Assembly (NCBI RefSeq): GCF_004342115.1
Contig: NZ_SMAC01000012.1
Coordinates: 1-64,000, forward strand
DNA length: 64,000 bases
Reading direction: 5' to 3'
From: Mannheimia haemolytica
GTDB lineage: Bacteria; Pseudomonadota; Gammaproteobacteria; Enterobacterales; Pasteurellaceae
Shown: positions 8,985 to 16,941 of the stretch, piece by piece
How positions within the stretch are numbered: the stretch's first letter is position 1
Layout of the letters: each line of letters begins with the position of its first letter
Notes under the pieces: generated by a model
The model's input: only the letters and a program-made list of their open reading frames with translations
Database searches by the model: none
Told to the model about the DNA's origin: nothing
Position numbers and translations under genes: made by a program

Positions 8985-10856
8985 TTAGTGTGACGAACGT
9001 TGCTGCATAAAATCTTCATTTACCTCAATTGAAGCTTTTGCACGTAGCGATTGTAAGAATTCATTACGTAAAATTAAACGATTAGCTTGTTCAAATTGTG
9101 GCGCCAATGTCTTAAACTGTTCAGCATTCCCTTCCGTAATGTTATCTAAGGCAACAATAACTACATCGCCCTTTTGATTACGTGCCATTTGATAAGTCGT
9201 TTTATCTTGCGCCTTTTTCATTGCGAAAATCGTTCCAGCCAATACCGGGTTTTCTACTTCTGCTTGCATATAAACTAAAGTTTGTGGCGCATTAAATTTC
9301 ACGTCCACTGATTTCCCTTCATTCAAGGCTTTTACATTTTCTTCTACTTTCGCCAGCAACGCTTTTTCCGCTTTTTCTGCCTTCACAAAATTTTCAACTG
9401 CTGCTTTTGCTTCATCAAAAGTTTGTGGACGTTCTGCATCATAATCACTCACTCTCACAAACAATGTCTGTGGATTTGCATCATTCCCAACATCTAAAGC
9501 ATCAGAATTTTGTTTATTTTGGCGTAGCTCTCCTTCAAACAAAACTTTTAATACTTTCTCATTTTGTAAAGCAGTAGGTACGTTTTCACGGGTAAACAGA
9601 TCCGTTTTTTGCAGTTCCACATTACCGGCTTTCGCAACTTCTTCAAGTGAAGAATTATTCTCAAAGGCTTTATTTGCCATTTCGCGCGCAACTGTAGAAT
9701 ACTCAGTTAACACTAATTCTTGGCGAATAGTTTGGGCAATTTTATCTTTCACTTGTGCTAACTCAATCACTTGCTCAGGTTTACGCTCCAATACTTTGAT
9801 GATATGGTAAGCATTATCCACTTTCACCGCTGCACTCATCTGGCCGGCAGTTAAATTTGCTACAGCATCTTCAAAAGCTTTCGGGAAAGTGCCAGCTTTT
9901 GCCCAACCTAGATCACCACCATTATTTGCTGATAAAGTATCGCTAGATTTGTTTTTTGCCAAAGTAGCAAAATCTTCCCCATTTTTGAGCGCTTGCTCAA
10001 TAGCCTGTGCTTCCGCTTCACTAGCGACTTGAATATGAGCTAAATGGGCTTCACCTTTAGTTACATAATCGGCTTTATTGCGATCATAGTAAGTTTGAAT
10101 TTGCTCATTGGTAATCTCAACTTTGCTTTCCACATCTTTTGGAGAAAGAGTAACGTACTCAACCGCTAATTTTTCAGGTGCTAATAATTTAGTTTTATTT
10201 GCTTCGTAATAGGCTCGCAATTCTTGCTCGGAAGCGGTCTGATTTTCCATTTCTTTTGCAACTGAAAATTCGGCTAAACGCACTTCACGTTGTTGCAACA
10301 GTAATTTTGCTAACAATGCCTGCTGTGCCGGTACATTAAAATCACTATTGATAATCCCCTCTTGTAGCTGGGATTGCAACATACCTTCCTGCACAATCGC
10401 TGCATAGCCATCGGCACTTAAATTATTGTGGCGTAATGTTTGTTGGTATAACTCGTTACTGAATTTACCATCTTGTTGAAACATCTGGCTGTTTACAATT
10501 TCAGATTTGATTTGATCAGCACTAATACCTAGTTTTAACTCTTTTGCATACTGGCGCAGAAGCTCTTCATCAATTAATCCATTTAATACCGATTGATTAA
10601 ATTGAGCAGCATACTCCGGGCTATCCATTAAATCCCAAAAGCGACTCCCCAGTTCAACATTTAATCTATTTTGCTCACGATTAAGCGTGTTATTAAATAA
10701 TTGCTGACTAATTTCTTCCCCATTTACTTTCGCTACAGAATTATCTTGTGAAATCAATCCTGTCCCAATTCCACCGATTACAAATGAAATAGAGACTAAT
10801 GCAAAAATAATTTTAAAGACCGGCCCATTTGTCCGCTCGTGCATTTTTTCAATCAT
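8985..10856 (-). CDS. ppiD: periplasmic folding chaperone PpiD
   Basis: A 623-residue inner-membrane-anchored chaperone at the SecYEG exit that helps newly secreted outer-membrane proteins. Residues about 12-36 form a single signal-anchor helix (FKIIFALVSISFVIGGIGTGLI). A SurA-N-like chaperone region follows, then one PpiC/parvulin domain around residues 265-360, containing AHIQVASEAEAQAIEQAL and GGDLGWAKAGTFPKAFEDAV. The C-terminal half is another chaperone-like segment. Length matches E. coli PpiD. The parvulin domain of E. coli PpiD is considered inactive as an isomerase, so the chaperone role is the safer call. It is a single gene ending at the hairpin at 8931-8966. Confidence 0.93.
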   Translation of the reverse strand: MIEKMHERTNGPVFKIIFALVSISFVIGGIGTGLISQDNSVAKVNGEEISQQLFNNTLNREQNRLNVELGSRFWDLMDSPEYAAQFNQSVLNGLIDEELLRQYAKELKLGISADQIKSEIVNSQMFQQDGKFSNELYQQTLRHNNLSADGYAAIVQEGMLQSQLQEGIINSDFNVPAQQALLAKLLLQQREVRLAEFSVAKEMENQTASEQELRAYYEANKTKLLAPEKLAVEYVTLSPKDVESKVEITNEQIQTYYDRNKADYVTKGEAHLAHIQVASEAEAQAIEQALKNGEDFATLAKNKSSDTLSANNGGDLGWAKAGTFPKAFEDAVANLTAGQMSAAVKVDNAYHIIKVLERKPEQVIELAQVKDKIAQTIRQELVLTEYSTVAREMANKAFENNSSLEEVAKAGNVELQKTDLFTRENVPTALQNEKVLKVLFEGELRQNKQNSDALDVGNDANPQTLFVRVSDYDAERPQTFDEAKAAVENFVKAEKAEKALLAKVEENVKALNEGKSVDVKFNAPQTLVYMQAEVENPVLAGTIFAMKKAQDKTTYQMARNQKGDVVIVALDNITEGNAEQFKTLAPQFEQANRLILRNEFLQSLRAKASIEVNEDFMQQRSSH

Positions 10857-11037
10857 TTAAAAATTCCTAAATTACTCAAAAATTGTCGCTGATTATACTC
10901 TTTCTCAAATGAGAAATAAACTTGCAAATTTTTATTGAAATTTAACCGCTTTCTCTTTAAAATTCACAGTCCCTGTCGTAGCTGAGTTAGAGATCGGCTA
11001 TTGATGTATTATCAACCCTTAACAAAAGGAAATTAAA

Positions 11038-11307
11038 ATGTCTCTAAGCGTAGAAGCAAAAGCAAAAATCGTTGCTGAATTTGGTCGTGATGCAAAAGAC
11101 ACTGGTTCTTCTGAAGTTCAAATTGCATTATTAACTGCACAAATCAACCACTTACAAGCACACTTTGCTGAGCATAAAAAAGATCACCACGGTCGTCGCG
11201 GTTTATTACGTATGGTTTCACGCCGTCGTAAATTATTAGACTACTTAAAACGTACTGATCTTGCTAAATATTCGGAAACTATCGCACGTTTAGGTTTACG
11301 TCGCTAA
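11038..11307 (+). CDS. rpsO: 30S ribosomal protein S15
   Basis: An 89-residue protein, the normal bacterial length, starting after AAAGGAAATTAAA. Typical motifs are [19 protein letters not shown] and [21 protein letters not shown]15 binds 16S rRNA helices 20-22 early in small-subunit assembly and in E. coli represses its own mRNA through a leader pseudoknot. The leader here (10857-11037) is long enough for such control, but I could not confirm a pseudoknot. It ends at the hairpin at 11328-11354. Confidence 0.98.
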   Translation: MSLSVEAKAKIVAEFGRDAKDTGSSEVQIALLTAQINHLQAHFAEHKKDHHGRRGLLRMVSRRRKLLDYLKRTDLAKYSETIARLGLRR

Positions 11308-11327
11308 TTTCAAATATTAGATATGAG

Positions 11328-11354
11328 AGCCGAGCTGAAAAGTTCGGCTTTTTT
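11328..11354 (+). terminator. rho-independent terminator after rpsO
   Basis: AGCCGA (11328-11333) pairs with TCGGCT (11344-11349) and is followed by TTTTT. It lies between rpsO and the DUF808 gene. Confidence 0.85.
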
Positions 11355-11378
11355 ATAAATTTTATTCGAGGAAAAAAT

Positions 11379-12248
11379 ATGGCTTTTGCGTCATTATTTA
11401 CATTATTAGACGATATTGCTGCCGTGCTTGATGATGTATCGATCATGACTAAAGTGGCTGCTAAGAAAACAGCAGGCGTAATCGGTGATGATCTTGCCTT
11501 AAATGCTAATCAAGTCAGTGGAAAGAATGTGGTGCCAGAACGAGAACTACCGATTGTTTGGGCTGTAGCGAAAGGCTCATTAATCAATAAAGTGATCTTG
11601 ATTCCACTAGCGTTGCTGCTATCGGTCTTTTTACCGCAGGCTATTATCCCGCTATTAATGATAGGCGGTGCATATTTATGTTTTGAAGGCGTAGAGAAAT
11701 TACTCCATCGTCTATTACATAAAAACAATCAAGCTCATTCTGATGAAACCGAAACCCTTTCTGAAAAAGATAAAATTAAAGGTGCAATTCGCACCGATTT
11801 TATTCTATCAGCAGAGATTATCATTATTGCGTTAGGTGTTTTGCAAGACTCTTCAACCCTAACCCAAATTTTATCTCTCTCCGCTATCGGGGTCGGAATT
11901 ACCCTGTTTGTTTATGGCTTAGTTGGATTAATTGTAAAACTAGATGATATCGGTTTATGGTTAATGCAGAAAAAAAGCACATTCTCACAAGCGGTTGGAA
12001 AAGGCTTATTATTTGCAATGCCGTGGTTTATGAAAGGACTTTCTGTGATTGGTACTATTGCGATGTTCTTAGTCGGTGGTGGTATTTTTACCCATAATTT
12101 ACCAATGATTCATCACTTCGTAGAACAATTCGGTATCTCTCCCCATTTTTCTACTCTGGTTGATTTTGCAGTGGGTATTGTGGTTGGTATTATTGCATGC
12201 TTAATTATTTTACCTTTGATGAAATTATTTTCTAAAAAGGCGCACTAA
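11379..12248 (+). CDS. DUF808/YedI-family inner-membrane protein
   Basis: A 289-residue multi-pass membrane protein of the YedI family (DUF808). The conserved N-terminus FASLFTLLDDIAAVLDDVSIMTKVAAKKTAGVIGDDLALNA is easily recognised; about five or six membrane helices follow from residue 70. Family function is unknown. It has its own GAGG ribosome site 3' of the rpsO terminator and is convergent with hemY. Nothing in the neighbourhood suggests a role. Confidence 0.88.
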   Translation: MAFASLFTLLDDIAAVLDDVSIMTKVAAKKTAGVIGDDLALNANQVSGKNVVPERELPIVWAVAKGSLINKVILIPLALLLSVFLPQAIIPLLMIGGAYLCFEGVEKLLHRLLHKNNQAHSDETETLSEKDKIKGAIRTDFILSAEIIIIALGVLQDSSTLTQILSLSAIGVGITLFVYGLVGLIVKLDDIGLWLMQKKSTFSQAVGKGLLFAMPWFMKGLSVIGTIAMFLVGGGIFTHNLPMIHHFVEQFGISPHFSTLVDFAVGIVVGIIACLIILPLMKLFSKKAH

Positions 12249-12302
12249 TCCCCAAAAGCGTAGCTTTGGTTAAAGCTAGCTTTTTATCTCTTGCTATAAA
12301 AA

Positions 12303-12333
12303 AATAGCAGGTTTCAAGCCTGCTATTTTTTTA
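12303..12333. terminator. bidirectional terminator between DUF808 gene and hemY
   Basis: AATAGCAGG (12303-12311) pairs with CCTGCTATT (12319-12327), with A tracts on one side and T tracts on the other, as expected for convergent genes. A weaker hairpin around AAAGCTAGCTTTT lies at about 12272-12284. Confidence 0.85.
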
Positions 12334-12337
12334 ATTA

Positions 12338-13603
12338 TTATAATGAGTTAGACTCAGTGGCTGTTTGCGGTAAGGCTAATGGCTCATTAACTTTAGACTG
12401 AGTAGCCATATTCACCTGTTTGAGATTTTCCTCACGAATACGGTTTGCCATTAATGTATCCCCCATCTGCTCTGCCACGTGCAGTGCCATAATACGATCA
12501 TCAGCAACACATTCATCATGAGCCAATAACAATTCAAACTGAGACTTCGCTTTTTGGTATTGCCCATCTCGTGTATAAATATAGCCAAGCGCTCTAGCAT
12601 AATCATCGGTATATTTAACATTCGCTTTATCTGCCCGTTTTGCTAATACTTTTAGTAGCTTACTGTCAGAATCAATTTGTAAACGGGTTAATTGCACAAA
12701 TAAACCTTGTAATTGCTCATCTTCAAATTTCTTCAACGTTTCTAAAGCAATTTCTTGTGCAGATTGATGATCGTCACTATCAATTAAACGCTTGATGACA
12801 CCGACACGACTATACACCGATTTACGACGACGATTTGGTTGGTTTTCCCACCAAGAAAGCAAGCCTTCCTGCCCTTCTTCCTGTAAACGCTCATCTTGTA
12901 AACCATCATCAACGAAATACTCTAACTCAGCATACTCTTCTGCAGTTAAGAAATTACGTTGGCCGATTTCAACTAATAATCTATCTAACGCAACATAAGC
13001 TCTGGATTCTTTATAAATTTGAATCGCTAAGCGTAATACCTCATCGCTATGAGGTGCAAGCTCTAGTAGGCTATCAATCGCAGTTCGGGCAGCCGGTAAT
13101 TTTCCTTGTTGTAATAAAATTCGGGTTCGTACCAACTCCACTGCAACATTATTCGGTCCAGCTATTTCAGTTGCCTTAATTAAATATTTATTTGCAGCTA
13201 AATCATCACCATTTTGCTGAGCAGCTTCCGCCGCTTTAATTAAATTCAGTACAGGCTCATCTGCATGTTTTGCATTTTTACTAAAGAGTTTTTCCGCTTT
13301 TGAGTAATTCCCTTCACTCATACGCATTAAACCTTCCAGTGTTTCTTGCTGAGCTTTTTTATGCTTACGAGTTGAGAACCAGTTATAAGCTCCATTACTC
13401 ATACGGCATATTTTAGTGACAATCCATTCAAGTAAATAAACTACCGCCATTGCCAACACAAAAAAAACCACAAGCATTACAATGCTCATTTCAATCACGG
13501 TAGTTGCTGTTTCAATTCTGACATAACCTTGATTTCCGGCTAAATAAGGCCCAGAGATTAGTCCAACTAATAATAAAAGCATCAAAAAGAGCGTTCTAAA
13601 CAT
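12338..13603 (-). CDS. hemY: HemY-type protoheme IX biogenesis membrane protein
   Basis: A 421-residue proteobacterial HemY (not the Bacillus protoporphyrinogen oxidase of that name). Two hydrophobic helices lie at about residues 1-20 and 40-63; the rest is a TPR-rich cytoplasmic domain starting with YNWFSTRKHKKAQQETLEGLMRMSEGNYSKAEKLFSKNAKHADEP. Its exact part in heme synthesis is unsettled; it is always found with hemX and hemCD. It is the last gene of hemC-hemD-hemX-hemY, 18 nt after hemX. Confidence 0.92.
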   Translation of the reverse strand: MFRTLFLMLLLLVGLISGPYLAGNQGYVRIETATTVIEMSIVMLVVFFVLAMAVVYLLEWIVTKICRMSNGAYNWFSTRKHKKAQQETLEGLMRMSEGNYSKAEKLFSKNAKHADEPVLNLIKAAEAAQQNGDDLAANKYLIKATEIAGPNNVAVELVRTRILLQQGKLPAARTAIDSLLELAPHSDEVLRLAIQIYKESRAYVALDRLLVEIGQRNFLTAEEYAELEYFVDDGLQDERLQEEGQEGLLSWWENQPNRRRKSVYSRVGVIKRLIDSDDHQSAQEIALETLKKFEDEQLQGLFVQLTRLQIDSDSKLLKVLAKRADKANVKYTDDYARALGYIYTRDGQYQKAKSQFELLLAHDECVADDRIMALHVAEQMGDTLMANRIREENLKQVNMATQSKVNEPLALPQTATESNSL

Positions 13604-13621
13604 AATCTATTCTCCTTTTTA

Positions 13622-14932
13622 TTATTGTGCTGAAGGAGGCATCGCATCTTGCTCTGCTTTTACAGGCTCTGCTTGCTCTAATTCTTTTTCAGCTTTTATT
13701 TCGACTTTCTCTATTTTTTCAGGGGTTTTATTAATTTGCTGAGCAATCACCTTTAAGCTTTGTAATGAAGTTGGAGCATCCACATAAATAGTTTGTTCTG
13801 CCAACTCATCTAGCTCTTTCAAGAAATGTTGCACATTTTCATTTGAAGTTTCAAAATAACTTCTTACCCAAGAGCCTACCGTTTGTAACGATTTTTTATA
13901 AAGTTCGCTTTGCTGGCGAGGAACAGCTAAAATCGCAATTTGTAAACGCAAGCGAATGTTTTCACGCAAATAAATTTCTTGATTCGGTGCAACAAAGGCT
14001 TTCTCATCTGCTGCATTACGTTTCGATACACGAATAAAATGATCTAAAAATGAAGCAGCACTTTTTTCTAAATTTTTCTCCCAATCCGCAAGAGAATCAC
14101 TTACTTGCCCATCTTGTTTGCTATTTGAAGCTTGTTCACTTTCCAAAATCGGCAAATCATCTAATTTATTCGCTAAATTTGCGACACGCTGCATTAAGGC
14201 ATTTTGATCGATCTGATGCAATGCGGTTAATGTATTTAAATCAGTTTTGATTGCCTCACGAATGTGAATCGTATTCGGTGCTTTTGATAAAACTTGATCT
14301 GCCTCTAACAATAAATTTTTCGCTGTTTCAATGTCATTATCTAACACCACTTTACGAGCCGCATTATTCAATAGGAAATCTGCCTCAGATAATAGCCAGA
14401 ATGTGTTATCCGAACCAGAGGTATTATTTAGCTTTTGCAGTTGAAGCTGCAAACTACTAATTTGCTGGGTATAACCATTTTGGGCTGTTTCTAAAGCTTT
14501 AATCCGTTCTAAAGCTTTTTGATATTCCGTGACCAATTCGGCAATTTGTGCTTTTTCATTTTCGAAATTTGGCATCTCAACCATAGTTTGAGTAGTAGGC
14601 TGATTTGCTTTAGCAGATACTGCCTGAATTTGAGATTCAACCTCTGCAAACTTTTTATTTGCCATATAATGACCAGCTCCGCCAACCGCTAAAGCCACTA
14701 ATAGTGCAACTAATGCCAAGCCCTTTCCGCCCGATTTTTGAACAACCACTTGTTCTTTTGGCGCTTTTTGCATTTCTGTTTGAATATCTTTCTCTATAGC
14801 TTCGTTCACTACATCTTCCTCAATCTCTTTTTTTGCAAAAGATTCCGCTGAATCGACCGCTTGTTGTGCCTCTTCTACCACCTTTTCAGCTGAATGCTCT
14901 AAATGTTCAGTTACTTTTTTAGATCTTGACAT
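13622..14932 (-). CDS. hemX: HemX-family membrane protein
   Basis: A 436-residue inner-membrane protein. A charged cytoplasmic N-terminus of about 75 residues is followed by one transmembrane helix (GLALVALLVALAVGGAGHYM) and a periplasmic part starting with a coiled coil (about residues 100-170). The C-terminus is rich in Glu and Ala. HemX was once listed as a uroporphyrinogen-III methylase, but no methylase motifs are visible and a scaffold role is more likely. The ATG at 14932 was chosen because AGAGGTGG lies 6-8 nt upstream; a GTG three codons earlier overlaps that site. Confidence 0.9.
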   Translation of the reverse strand: MSRSKKVTEHLEHSAEKVVEEAQQAVDSAESFAKKEIEEDVVNEAIEKDIQTEMQKAPKEQVVVQKSGGKGLALVALLVALAVGGAGHYMANKKFAEVESQIQAVSAKANQPTTQTMVEMPNFENEKAQIAELVTEYQKALERIKALETAQNGYTQQISSLQLQLQKLNNTSGSDNTFWLLSEADFLLNNAARKVVLDNDIETAKNLLLEADQVLSKAPNTIHIREAIKTDLNTLTALHQIDQNALMQRVANLANKLDDLPILESEQASNSKQDGQVSDSLADWEKNLEKSAASFLDHFIRVSKRNAADEKAFVAPNQEIYLRENIRLRLQIAILAVPRQQSELYKKSLQTVGSWVRSYFETSNENVQHFLKELDELAEQTIYVDAPTSLQSLKVIAQQINKTPEKIEKVEIKAEKELEQAEPVKAEQDAMPPSAQ

Positions 14933-14943
14933 ACTCGCCACCT

Positions 14944-15708
14944 CTAGTTAGATTTGCCCACTTTAAATAATAATGTATTCATCAAAGTTACATTATCGGC
15001 TTTATCCGATACCCTAATCTTATCTTCTTGCCAGCCCATTTGTTTAGCTATCTTTGCAATCCGCCGGCTCACTACAACCAGATCACATTCAAATAACCAT
15101 GCTCTACAATCTGCTTTCGCTTGTTCATAAAGTGATCTTAAAATTTCACTACTGGTGATCACAATAGTATCTACTCCCAAGCGTTTACATAAGCTGATTT
15201 TTTCGGGAATATCATCGGTAACCGGCTCTCTACGATAACACTCCAAATATTGAATAGTTGCCCCACGCAAGACTGCAGTTTCAGCAAGTAGCTCACGCCC
15301 AGAATCGGCTCTTAGAATTAAAATAGTTTTATCAGTTAGATTCTGCATTTCAGGTAATGCCAAAACCCCCTCGCTATTTTCAAATTCTATCGGATAAATG
15401 ACCGCTTGTTCAGCTTTTTCTGTTAAATATTTCGCAGTCCGTTGCCCTACCGCAAAATATTTCAAATCTGAACGAAAATGGAACCCGGTATCTACTAATG
15501 TTTTTGCAGCATAGTCCACTGCATTCGGCGAAACAACAAATACATAATCGTCTGATTTTAGCCGAGAAATAGCCGAAGGAAGCAAAGGTAATTCTTTACC
15601 GGCTTCAATCGTAAATAGCGGTTGATGAATAGCAAAAATTTGCTGTTCATTCAACATATCTACCAATTCTTGCCCCCGACTATCCGGGCGTGTGACCAAC
15701 ACATTCAT
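14944..15708 (-). CDS. hemD: uroporphyrinogen-III synthase
   Basis: A 254-residue enzyme that closes hydroxymethylbilane with inversion of ring D. HemD proteins diverge strongly in sequence; support comes from the N-terminus VLVTRPDSRGQELVDMLNE, the segment VVSPNAVDYAAK, FAVGQRTAKYL, and the position directly after hemC, whose stop overlaps the hemD start by one base (TAATG). The two-domain length is normal. Confidence 0.92.
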   Translation of the reverse strand: MNVLVTRPDSRGQELVDMLNEQQIFAIHQPLFTIEAGKELPLLPSAISRLKSDDYVFVVSPNAVDYAAKTLVDTGFHFRSDLKYFAVGQRTAKYLTEKAEQAVIYPIEFENSEGVLALPEMQNLTDKTILILRADSGRELLAETAVLRGATIQYLECYRREPVTDDIPEKISLCKRLGVDTIVITSSEILRSLYEQAKADCRAWLFECDLVVVSRRIAKIAKQMGWQEDKIRVSDKADNVTLMNTLLFKVGKSN

Positions 15709-16643
15709 TATTGTACGTTTTCGTTATAAACCGCAGCTAAAATTTTATCTGCACCTTGAGCAAGCAACTGTTCCGCCACCAAAATGCCTAATTGCTCCGC
15801 CTCTTGCTTATGTCCTTTTGCCGAAGCCCGAATAATTTGTGAGCCATCTAACGATCCAACTAACGCATTAAGCGTTAATTCATCGCCCTCTAATGTAGCA
15901 TAACCACCAATCGGCACTTGGCAACCGCCTTGCAAACGGGTATTCATTGCACGTTCTGCCATCACGCAACAAGCGGTCGAACTATGGTTTAATTTTGCAA
16001 TGTAGTTCAAAATCCGTTCATCATTGGCTCGAGTCTCAATCCCTACTGCTCCTTGACCAGCTGCGGGTAATGATTGTTCCACAGAAATATAGCTACGGAT
16101 TCGCTCTTGCAAGCCTAAACGAATTAAGCCGGCAGAGGCTAAAATAATCGCATCATACTCGCCATTATCTAATTTGCTTAAGCGAGTGCCGACATTGCCT
16201 CGCAATGATTTAACCTCTAAATGCGGATATTTCGCCATTAATTGGCACTGACGGCGTAAGCTCGATGTACCGACCACAGCACCTTTCGGCAAATCTTCTA
16301 ACGAATGGTAGTTGTTCGACACAAACGCATCACGGGGATCTTCACGTTCACAAATCACCGCAAGCCCCAAGCCTTCGGGAAAGCTCATCGGCACATCTTT
16401 CATTGAATGCACCGCAATATCAGCTCGATTTTCTAAAAGGGCTAATTCTAACTCTTTCACAAACAAGCCTTTTCCGCCAATTTTGGCTAATGGGGTGTCT
16501 AAAATAATATCGCCTTTCGTTACCATCGTAACCAGTTCGACAGATAATTGCGGAAAATGTTTTTCTAATTCGCTTTTTACAAAATTTGCCTGCCATAAGG
16601 CTAACGGGCTTTGACGGGTTGCAATGCGTAAAATATCTTTCAT
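15708..16643 (-). CDS. hemC: porphobilinogen deaminase (hydroxymethylbilane synthase)
   Basis: A 311-residue cytoplasmic enzyme joining four porphobilinogens. The cofactor-binding cysteine lies in [10 protein letters not shown] near residue 242, and the N-terminal [14 protein letters not shown], the substrate-binding HSMKDVP, and SLRRQCQL are intact. It is the first gene of hemCDXY, so these genes share a promoter upstream of 16643. adhE is divergent, with a 298-bp gap. Confidence 0.97.
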   Translation of the reverse strand: MKDILRIATRQSPLALWQANFVKSELEKHFPQLSVELVTMVTKGDIILDTPLAKIGGKGLFVKELELALLENRADIAVHSMKDVPMSFPEGLGLAVICEREDPRDAFVSNNYHSLEDLPKGAVVGTSSLRRQCQLMAKYPHLEVKSLRGNVGTRLSKLDNGEYDAIILASAGLIRLGLQERIRSYISVEQSLPAAGQGAVGIETRANDERILNYIAKLNHSSTACCVMAERAMNTRLQGGCQVPIGGYATLEGDELTLNALVGSLDGSQIIRASAKGHKQEAEQLGILVAEQLLAQGADKILAAVYNENVQ

Positions 16644-16820
16644 AAATTCTAAAATTAAAACATTGAGTTAATGAATTATCCTACCACTTTTTATTAGCTG
16701 AACTGCCAAAAATAATCGTGGATTTCGCTTTGCATTTAATCAAAAATCCGGCTTTTTCTCAAAATGTATCAATGTCTATATGACTAAATATTTTATAGCA
16801 TATATACAACGTTAAAAAAG

Positions 16821-16834
16821 TTGATATAGATCAA
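16821..16834 (+). promoter_or_regulatory. FNR box upstream of adhE
   Basis: TTGATATAGATCAA is a perfect match to the FNR consensus TTGAT-N4-ATCAA. Its centre is about 114 bp before the adhE start codon in the hemC-adhE gap. The gap of 16644-16941 also holds AT-rich promoter-like sequence and a GAGGAACC ribosome site; no other element was seen. Confidence 0.85.
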
Positions 16835-16941
16835 AGCAAACATAAAACATTATTAATTTTTAACGACAAAATAACTCTTTTGGGTAATAATTTCATCAGT
16901 TAAAAAAATTATCAAATTTAAATTTTATGAGGAACCAAACT

